From positions 124,001-188,000 of the forward strand of contig NZ_JBDZDS010000005.1 in the NCBI RefSeq assembly GCF_040045035.1: a stretch of 64,000 bases of DNA, in the 5' to 3' direction. Origin of the DNA: Pseudaminobacter sp040045035. GTDB taxonomy: Bacteria; Pseudomonadota; Alphaproteobacteria; Rhizobiales; Rhizobiaceae. Below the pieces are notes generated by a model. The model searched no databases, was not told where the DNA came from, and was given only the letters and a program-made list of their open reading frames with translations. A program made the position numbers and the translations under genes. This document shows, in pieces, positions 58,365 to 64,000 of the stretch (positions are counted from its first letter, which is position 1; each line of letters opens with the position of its first letter).

Positions 58365-59618
58365 TCAGAACTCCGCAGGCGGGCTCGCGGTGCGGCGGTC
58401 GAGCTTTATGAAGGGCCGCGCCACCACCTTTGCCCGCTTCATCAGCCGTTCGTATTTCAGCTCGCGCATGGCATATATCTCGACCCAGAGGTCGTCGGTG
58501 ACCGTGTCGCCATAGGGCCGCTCCAGGCTTGCCAGCGCGATGTTGCGCTTGGCCATGGGCGACCAGATGGCCGCGCTCACCAGCCCGACCTCCTTCTTCT
58601 TGCGATGATAGACGATGGCGTGCTCGGCGGGAATGTTGCCCTCGATCTCCAGCCCGACAAGGACGTGCTGCAGTCTGCCCTTGGCGCGCGCCTCGACGAT
58701 GGCGCGGCGGCCGTTGAAATGGCCCTTTTCCAGATCGACCATGAAGCCCAGCCCGATCTCGTCGGGCATGCGCACGCGGTCGGCGCGGATGGCGTGTTCG
58801 GCCGTGACGAAATCGGCATTGGCGACGATCAGCCCGGCCTCCAGCCGCGCGCGGTTGAGCGCGGTGTAGCCGATGGCGCGGATTCCTCGCGACTGCCCGG
58901 CCTGCCAGAGACGATCCCAGAGGCTGACGGCCAAGCGCGTCTCGACGAACAGTTCATAACCAAGATCGCCGGTAAAGCCGGTGCGCGAGATGGTGACGCT
59001 GCCGTCTTCATGCGCGAACTCCGCAAGGTCGAAGACTTTCAGCCGCTCCACACCTTCGAAACCGGCTTCGCGCAGAATGGCGAAGGAGGTCGGGCCTTGC
59101 AGGGCGAGTGCGGCAACTGCTTCAGTTTCTTCCGTGACGGTGACATCGAAGCCGATGGCGCTGTCGAGCAGCCAGGGCAGATGCCGCTCCTGGCAGCAGA
59201 GCCGAAAACGGTTTGGCGCGAGGCGAAACAGCGTGCCGTCGTCGAGGACAAAACCTTCGTCGTCGCACCAGGCGGTGTAGTGGACGCGGCCGGGTTTCAG
59301 TTTCGTCACGTCGCGCAGGGTTAGGCGGTTGAGGAAACGTTCGGCGTCCGGCCCCTCTATCCGGTATTTCGTCATCGGCGAGATGTCGAACAGCGCCGCC
59401 TGGCTGCGTATAGCAAAATATTCCAGCTCCTCGTCCCACAGCGAGGCAGGGGCGCGATAGCCGCCCCAGTCATACCAGTCATTGGTCTTCATCAGCGCGT
59501 CGATGCGCGGCTGGAAGGGCGTGTCGAGGCGCAGCGTGCGGAAATGGAGCTGGGCGGGGTGCGGAGCAGGCTGGACTGTCGGCTGCGCAGCCACGGGTTT
59601 TACGGCCGTCTTTGACAT
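58365..59618 (-). CDS. GcvT/aminomethyltransferase-family folate-dependent enzyme
   Basis: A 417-aa protein of the GcvT superfamily, which passes one-carbon units from amines or sulfonium compounds to tetrahydrofolate (glycine cleavage T-protein, DmdA demethylase, sarcosine and dimethylglycine oxidase domains). Landmarks are YDWGGYRAPASLWDEELEYFAIRSQAALFDISPMTKYRIEGPDAERFLNRL, SRTGFTGDLGYELFV and the C-terminal barrel. The preceding 2-bp gap to an FAD oxidoreductase suggests an oxidative demethylation system. ATG 59618 is chosen after GAGGGG; TTG 59624 adds two residues. The substrate cannot be read from sequence. Confidence 0.88.
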   Translation of the reverse strand: MSKTAVKPVAAQPTVQPAPHPAQLHFRTLRLDTPFQPRIDALMKTNDWYDWGGYRAPASLWDEELEYFAIRSQAALFDISPMTKYRIEGPDAERFLNRLTLRDVTKLKPGRVHYTAWCDDEGFVLDDGTLFRLAPNRFRLCCQERHLPWLLDSAIGFDVTVTEETEAVAALALQGPTSFAILREAGFEGVERLKVFDLAEFAHEDGSVTISRTGFTGDLGYELFVETRLAVSLWDRLWQAGQSRGIRAIGYTALNRARLEAGLIVANADFVTAEHAIRADRVRMPDEIGLGFMVDLEKGHFNGRRAIVEARAKGRLQHVLVGLEIEGNIPAEHAIVYHRKKKEVGLVSAAIWSPMAKRNIALASLERPYGDTVTDDLWVEIYAMRELKYERLMKRAKVVARPFIKLDRRTASPPAEF

Positions 59619-59620
59619 GC

Positions 59621-61192
59621 TCAACCCCTCATCTCGATGATGCGCCGCGCGGCGTTCAGGCCCGGCACGCCGGAAATGCCACCGCCCGGATGCGAGCCGG
59701 CGCCGCAGAGGAAAAGCCCGTCCACAGGCGTGTCGTAGCCGGCGGCGCCGAAGGCGGGGCGCGACATCATCATCTGGTCGGCCTGCAATTCGCCATGGTG
59801 CCAGTGGCCGCCGGGCATGCGGTAGCGCGCTTCGATGTCGGCGGGCGTCAGGAGTTCGGCATGGCGGACCGTCTTTCCGATGCCCGGCGCATAAAGCTCG
59901 AGCTGAGCCATGATGGCGGTCAGGAATTTTGGCTTGCCGGTCTCCCAGCCTTCCTTCAGCGCATAGGGCGCATATTGAACGACGGCCGAGAGCACGCAGG
60001 CGCCGCTCGGCGCCAGCGTCGGGTCGGACAGGCTCGGCAAGGTGATTTCCATCACCGGCTCCGGCGAGAACTCGCCATACTTTGCGGGATTGAAGGCGCG
60101 TTCGACATGGTCGGACGAAGGCGCAATCACGAGGCGGCCGCGGTGGCCGGCGGCGTCGACGCCCGTAAATTCAGGCGGCCGGTCGAGGGCCAGATGCAGC
60201 TTCGCCGCATCGCCCTTCATGCGGATGTTTTTGATCCGGCGGACAAAGCCGGTGTCGATCTCACGCGTGCCGACGAGGTCCAAAAAAGTGCTGCGCGGGT
60301 TGATGGCCGACACGACCGTGCGGGCGCGGATCTCCTCGCCGCTGTCGAGAGCCACGCCAGCGGCGCGGTCCTTCTCGACCAATATTCTTGCCACAGGCGC
60401 GTCGGCGCGGATGCTGACGCCGGCAGCCTTTGCCGCGCGCAGGATCGCAGCGACCACCGCGCCCATGCCGCCGGCAGGCAGCGCCTGTGCGCCGGGTTGG
60501 CCGCCGATCTCGCCGGCAAAGCGATAATAGAGGCCGAGCAGCGAGGTGGGCGAGCGAGGTCCGAGATGGCTGCCGAGCGTGGCGTCGAAGGCGAGCAGGC
60601 CCTTCAGCCGGTCGTCCTCCAGATGTTCGTCGGCGACGTCCGAAACGTTCATCAGCAGCATGCGCAGGAAGTCGCGCATGTTTTCCTTGCCGAGCCGGCG
60701 CAGCGACAGGCCGGTCATGGCGAAGGCCGAGGTCTCCATCAGCGACATGTTGCCGAGGTCGGGCGGCCGGCGCACGAGAAGCGGTTTCAGGATGCCCGCA
60801 TAGCGCAGAAGCTGCGCCCGCAAGTCCTGCCACGCCGCTGCTTCCGAGGCCGACGCGCCGGAGAGGCTTTCGCCATAAGCGCCATGGAGCGTCAGCGGCT
60901 TGCCGTCGCGCGAGAGCGCTACGCTCGGCGCGATCGGACCGAAGGCGAGGCCGTGGCGCTCCAGCTCCAGCGTTTTCACCACTTCCGGATGCAGGCGGTT
61001 CAGCAGGTGCGCGGGCGAGGCGCGAAAACCGGGCGCGAATTCGTGCGCGCGGGCCGCGCCGCCGATCTCGCCGGCGACCTCCAGCACAAGAACCTTGCGT
61101 CCGCTCTTGGCCAGCGTTGCTGCGGCGGTGAGGCCGTTGTGGCCGCCGCCAATGACAAGCACATCCCATTTTGGTGCATCAAATGACGTCAT
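59621..61192 (-). CDS. FAD-dependent oxidoreductase, phytoene-desaturase-like (second copy)
   Basis: A 523-aa flavoprotein. The N-terminal dinucleotide-binding motif is VLVIGGGHNGLTAAATLAKSG; the C-terminal FAD motif is PVDGLFLCGAGSHPGGGISGVPGLNAARRI. It belongs to the CrtI/retinol-saturase-like group widespread in alphaproteobacteria, mostly of unknown substrate. It is related to the gene before it in the operon, overlapping it by 14 bp, and is 2 bp from the GcvT-like gene. Confidence 0.9.
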   Translation of the reverse strand: MTSFDAPKWDVLVIGGGHNGLTAAATLAKSGRKVLVLEVAGEIGGAARAHEFAPGFRASPAHLLNRLHPEVVKTLELERHGLAFGPIAPSVALSRDGKPLTLHGAYGESLSGASASEAAAWQDLRAQLLRYAGILKPLLVRRPPDLGNMSLMETSAFAMTGLSLRRLGKENMRDFLRMLLMNVSDVADEHLEDDRLKGLLAFDATLGSHLGPRSPTSLLGLYYRFAGEIGGQPGAQALPAGGMGAVVAAILRAAKAAGVSIRADAPVARILVEKDRAAGVALDSGEEIRARTVVSAINPRSTFLDLVGTREIDTGFVRRIKNIRMKGDAAKLHLALDRPPEFTGVDAAGHRGRLVIAPSSDHVERAFNPAKYGEFSPEPVMEITLPSLSDPTLAPSGACVLSAVVQYAPYALKEGWETGKPKFLTAIMAQLELYAPGIGKTVRHAELLTPADIEARYRMPGGHWHHGELQADQMMMSRPAFGAAGYDTPVDGLFLCGAGSHPGGGISGVPGLNAARRIIEMRG

Positions 61193-62798
61193 GGGCCGGG
61201 CTCATATGCTTGGTGGGCTTCGAGAGGTCGCGCAGGATTTCGTTTGCGGCGTTGCGGCCGGGCGCTCCCATCACGCCGCCGCCGGGATGGGTGGAGGAGC
61301 CGCACATATAGAGCCCGTCGATGGGCGAGCGGTATTGCGCGTAGCCGGGCACCGGGCGGTTGAACAGCAGCTGGTCGAAGGTCAGCTCGCCCTGAAAAAT
61401 GTTGCCCTCGGTGAGGCCGACCTCGGCTTCGATCTCGCGCGGCGTGCGCACTTCCATGTGCACGATGCGATCGCGGAAGCCGGGCGAATAGTCGGCAATC
61501 TGGGAGATCACCGTTTCGGCGAAGGCGTCGCGGTCGGCGTCGGTCCAGTCGCGGCCTTCCACCTTGGGCGGGCAGTATTGCACGAAGCAGCTCATGAAAT
61601 GCTTGCCCGGTGGGGCCATGGTCGGGTCGAGCATGGTGGGCATCATCATGTCGAGGAAGGGATCGGCCGACCAGCGCCCGGCCTTCCAGTCGTCATAGCC
61701 GCGCTCCATGCGCTCGACCGAGTCGGTGAAGTGCATGTCGCCGCGATAGCAGGGCGAATCCTTGGGCAGGGCCGGGAATTCCGGCATCGAATCCAGCGCG
61801 ATGTTCACCTTGCCCGACGAGCCGCGCATCTTGAAGTTTTTCACCCGGCGCAGGAACGTGTCGGGCAGTTCCTTCTCCTCGACGAGTTTCAGGAAGGTAC
61901 GCTTGACGTCGGCGTTGGAGACGACGAGCTTGCCGAGAATCTCCTCGCCGTCGGCCAAAACGAGCCCGCGCGCCTTGCCGTTCTTCACCAGCACCTGTTC
62001 AACTTCCGCGCCGGTGCGGATGGTGCCGCCGGACGCGCGAAAACTGTCGGCCAGCGCCTTGGTTACAGCGCCCATGCCGCCGCGCGCATAGCCCCAGGCG
62101 CCGACCGAGCCGTCCACCTCGCCCATATAGTGGTGCAACAGCACGTAGGCCGTGCCGGGCGACATGGGGCCGAGCGCGGTGCCGATGATGCCCGAAAGCG
62201 CGAAATTGGCCTTGATGACGTCGGTCTCGAAATATTCGTCGAGGAAGTCGGAGATCGACATGGTCCAGAAGCGTAGCGTGTCGGCCATTTCGGCGGCACC
62301 CAGCCCGGCGAATTTCTTGCCGAGATAGATGAGCTCGCCGATGTCGCGGGGGCGAAAGCTGGTCGGGTCGGGCGCAGTGCGCATCAGAAGCGGCTGGATG
62401 AAGCGGCACTGGCGCGTCACGTCGCGGGCGTAGCGGTCATAGGCCTCGGCGTCTCTAGCGGAGAAGCGCGCGAATTCGCGGCGATGCGCGTGGTGGTCGC
62501 GATAGTTGGCGAGATAGTCGCCTTCGCGCGTGAACACCGCGCCGCCCTCATAGGAAATGACCTGCAGGCCGAAGCGCGGCAGCTCGAGGTCGCGCATGAT
62601 CTCGGGCCGGAACAGCGAACAGACATAGGAACAGTTGGAGTAGAGAAAGCCGGGCGTGAGCGACCGGCTGGTGGCCGCGCCGCCGATCCAGTCGTTCTTC
62701 TCCACCACGAGAACGTCGAGCCCGGCGCGCTGCAGGTAGCAGGCGTTGACGAGCCCGTTGTGCCCGGCGCCGATGACGATGGCGTCCCAAGTCTTCAT
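61179..62798 (-). CDS. FAD-dependent oxidoreductase, phytoene-desaturase-like (first copy)
   Basis: A 539-aa flavoprotein with AIVIGAGHNGLVNACYLQRAGLDVLVVEK at the N terminus and PIDGLYMCGSSTHPGGGVMGAPGRNAANEIL at the C terminus. It is a clear homologue of the next gene, so the pair arose by duplication and may form a heteromer. It is the first gene of the four-gene minus operon. ATG 62798 gives the standard N terminus; the much longer reading from 63293 crosses the divergent promoter. The start diverges from a methyltransferase gene. Confidence 0.9.
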   Translation of the reverse strand: MKTWDAIVIGAGHNGLVNACYLQRAGLDVLVVEKNDWIGGAATSRSLTPGFLYSNCSYVCSLFRPEIMRDLELPRFGLQVISYEGGAVFTREGDYLANYRDHHAHRREFARFSARDAEAYDRYARDVTRQCRFIQPLLMRTAPDPTSFRPRDIGELIYLGKKFAGLGAAEMADTLRFWTMSISDFLDEYFETDVIKANFALSGIIGTALGPMSPGTAYVLLHHYMGEVDGSVGAWGYARGGMGAVTKALADSFRASGGTIRTGAEVEQVLVKNGKARGLVLADGEEILGKLVVSNADVKRTFLKLVEEKELPDTFLRRVKNFKMRGSSGKVNIALDSMPEFPALPKDSPCYRGDMHFTDSVERMERGYDDWKAGRWSADPFLDMMMPTMLDPTMAPPGKHFMSCFVQYCPPKVEGRDWTDADRDAFAETVISQIADYSPGFRDRIVHMEVRTPREIEAEVGLTEGNIFQGELTFDQLLFNRPVPGYAQYRSPIDGLYMCGSSTHPGGGVMGAPGRNAANEILRDLSKPTKHMSPAHDVI

Positions 62799-62868
62799 TC
62801 CGGTTCCCGCTCTTGTCCTTTTGTTGGTTACAAATCTGACACGCCGCTGCCGCTCCTGTCTAGCCATT

Positions 62869-62884
62869 TTGAATGAATGTTCAA
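62869..62884. promoter_or_regulatory. TetR-type dyad in the divergent promoter
   Basis: TTGAATGAATGTTCAA: arms TTGAA and TTCAA around 6 bp. It lies between the oxidoreductase operon (starts 62798, minus) and the methyltransferase gene (starts 62969, plus). The TetR gene at 63776 is the obvious candidate binder. Confidence 0.55.
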
Positions 62885-62968
62885 CAAATGAGAGTTGCGT
62901 TTTGTCGTAAGTGGAGTAGGCTTCGGGAAAATTCGACGTTGGACTTTTCCGCTGGGAGGGGTGGAACA

Positions 62969-63769
62969 ATGATCGAAAGGGCCGAGGCAGAGCCGGAATA
63001 TGACGACACCGCCATCCGCTTCCTGGAGGCGCTGTGGGGCGAAGGCTATCTGTCGCCCGGGGGGCCGGAGGAGGTCGATCGGGTGGTCGCAAGCCTGTCG
63101 CTGGCGGGGACGAAAATCCTCGACATCGGCTGCGGGGCTGGCGGCGTTGCGCTGCATCTGGTGGAGAAGCATGGCGCGGCGCACGTGACCGGCTTCGACG
63201 TCGAGGCGCCGGTGCTGGAAGTCGCGCGCGGACGTGCGGAAAAGCGCGGCCTTGCGGACCGTGTCGACTTCGTTCAGGCGCCGCCCGGCCCATTGCCCTT
63301 CGCGGACGCTTCCTTCGATGTTGTCTTTTCCAAGGATGCGCTGCTGCATGTGCCGGACAAGCAGGCGCTGTTTGCCGAGATTTTTCGCGTGCTCAAGCCG
63401 GGTGGCGTGTTTGCCGCTTCGAACTGGATGATCGGCCATGACGGCGAGCCCTCGCCGGAGATGAGGGCCTATGTGGCGGCGGAAGGGCTGAGCTTCGCCA
63501 TGCGCTCGCCCACGCACTACCGCAAGGCGATGGAGGCGGCGGGCTTCCAGAACATCAGCGTCACCGACCGCAATCCCTGGTATCGCGAGGTGGCGCGCGG
63601 CGAGCTCGAAAGGCTGAGAGGTCCGCTCTACGCGCCGGTCGTGGCGGTGGTGGGGGCTGCCTATGTCGACAAGAACATCAGAACCTGGGAGGCCATGCAA
63701 AAGGTGCTTGACACTGGGGAGCACCGTCCCACTCATCTGCGCGGATGGAAGCCGGACGAGGGTCGTTAG
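62969..63769 (+). CDS. Class I SAM-dependent methyltransferase
   Basis: A 266-aa methyltransferase: motif I KILDIGCGAGGVALHLVEKHGAA (residues 49-), acidic residue after strand 2 (GFDVEAP), motif DVVFSKDALLHVPDKQALFAEIFRVLKPGGVFAASNW. The fold and these motifs resemble phosphoethanolamine/sarcosine-type N-methyltransferases, but the acceptor is not known. ATG 62969 follows GGGAGGGG, and longer readings are rejected. It is followed 6 bp later by the TetR gene. Confidence 0.88.
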   Translation: MIERAEAEPEYDDTAIRFLEALWGEGYLSPGGPEEVDRVVASLSLAGTKILDIGCGAGGVALHLVEKHGAAHVTGFDVEAPVLEVARGRAEKRGLADRVDFVQAPPGPLPFADASFDVVFSKDALLHVPDKQALFAEIFRVLKPGGVFAASNWMIGHDGEPSPEMRAYVAAEGLSFAMRSPTHYRKAMEAAGFQNISVTDRNPWYREVARGELERLRGPLYAPVVAVVGAAYVDKNIRTWEAMQKVLDTGEHRPTHLRGWKPDEGR

Positions 63770-63775
63770 CCGGCG

Positions 63776-64000
63776 ATGTGGAGCATGGCGGCAACGATGG
63801 GATCGACGACACAGAAGGAGGCCGACAAGGCCGCCGGCAAGGGCGACGCGGAACGGCGCGGCCGCAAGGCTTCCAAAGAGACGCGGCAGCTGCAGCTCAT
63901 CGAGGCGACGATCGATTCCCTCGCCAAGCGCGGCTATGCCGACACCACCATGGCCGACGTGGCCGACGGCGCGGGGCTGTCGCGCGGCATCGTCAACTTC
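63776..64000 (+). CDS. TetR-family repressor, BetI-like, truncated by window end
   Basis: The first 75 codons are visible. The N-terminal helix-turn-helix reads ETRQLQLIEATIDSLAKRGYADTTMADVADGAGLSRGIVNF, close to BetI-type repressors that control glycine-betaine metabolism. The ligand-binding domain is outside the window. Starts ATG 63776, 63785 and 63797 are all possible. It is likely co-transcribed with the methyltransferase and a candidate regulator of the divergent FAD/GcvT operon. Confidence 0.8.
   Translation, partial: MWSMAATMGSTTQKEADKAAGKGDAERRGRKASKETRQLQLIEATIDSLAKRGYADTTMADVADGAGLSRGIVNF

Noticed and set aside
61179..63293. 704-aa version of the first FAD oxidoreductase
   Set aside because: The added 165 residues run through the divergent promoter and the methyltransferase gene; the flavoprotein begins naturally at ATG 62798.
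1..64000. CRISPR array, prophage, insertion sequence or biosynthetic megasynthase
   Set aside because: No regularly spaced short repeats, integrase, transposase, phage structural or NRPS/PKS sequences were seen on either strand.

Overview
The window comes from a GC-rich alphaproteobacterium of the order Hyphomicrobiales, most like Mesorhizobium and its Phyllobacteriaceae relatives. Support comes from the tkt-gap pair, DUF4164-zapA, rpoH beside rluD, a PhyR-NepR-EcfG general stress locus, a pstSCAB-phoU-phoB operon with the long alphaproteobacterial PstC and PstA forms, and rhizobial-type dispersed palindromic repeats. No rRNA, CRISPR array, transposase or plasmid replication gene was seen. 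One tRNA (Glu, CTC) is present.

Layout. 1-5,121: truncated K+/H+ antiporter, gap and tkt on the minus strand, DUF4164 and zapA on the plus strand. 5,122-6,437: repeat-rich gap with two copies of a palindromic element around a small GIY-YIG nuclease gene. 6,438-9,551: rpoH, rluD, a one-helix membrane protein, a VOC protein, tRNA-Glu. 9,552-11,468: AT-richer patch with a secreted hydrolase and a lipoprotein. 11,469-17,413: methanethiol oxidase, a membrane protein, a glycine-zipper lipoprotein, an orphan solute-binding protein, adenine deaminase and a small ORF. 17,475-19,041: LuxR/LuxI-type quorum-sensing pair with two nearly identical lux-box-like dyads. 19,407-21,937: lipoprotein, a 51-aa membrane peptide, a candidate small RNA with anti-Shine-Dalgarno loops, and a HerA-like ATPase. 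22,118-28,435: dipeptide-type ABC transporter with an M19 dipeptidase. 28,752-30,579: divergent PhyH dioxygenase and LysR regulator between short direct repeats. 31,050-34,319: four-PAS hybrid kinase. 34,537-40,823: Pho boxes and the pst-phoU-phoB operon. 40,832-45,703: ROK regulator and xylose-type ABC transporter.

45,794-53,864 is a general stress response locus. It has phyR diverging from nepR-ecfG, three HWE/HisKA_2-type sensor kinases, and several small envelope proteins. Six sites match the EcfG promoter pattern GGAAC-N16/17-CGTT. They serve phyR, nepR-ecfG, one kinase, a DUF1328 protein, a DUF883 pair and a small secreted protein, so the locus looks like a self-amplifying stress circuit.

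54,374-64,000 is catabolic. A phosphonate monoester hydrolase/sulfatase diverges from a ring-cleaving dioxygenase, esterase and GNAT operon. A tight four-gene minus operon (two phytoene-desaturase-like FAD oxidoreductases, a GcvT-like protein and a 79-aa protein) diverges from a methyltransferase followed by a truncated BetI-like TetR gene. Both divergent gaps hold dyad operators. All functional calls rest on reading the protein sequences by eye; no database search was possible.
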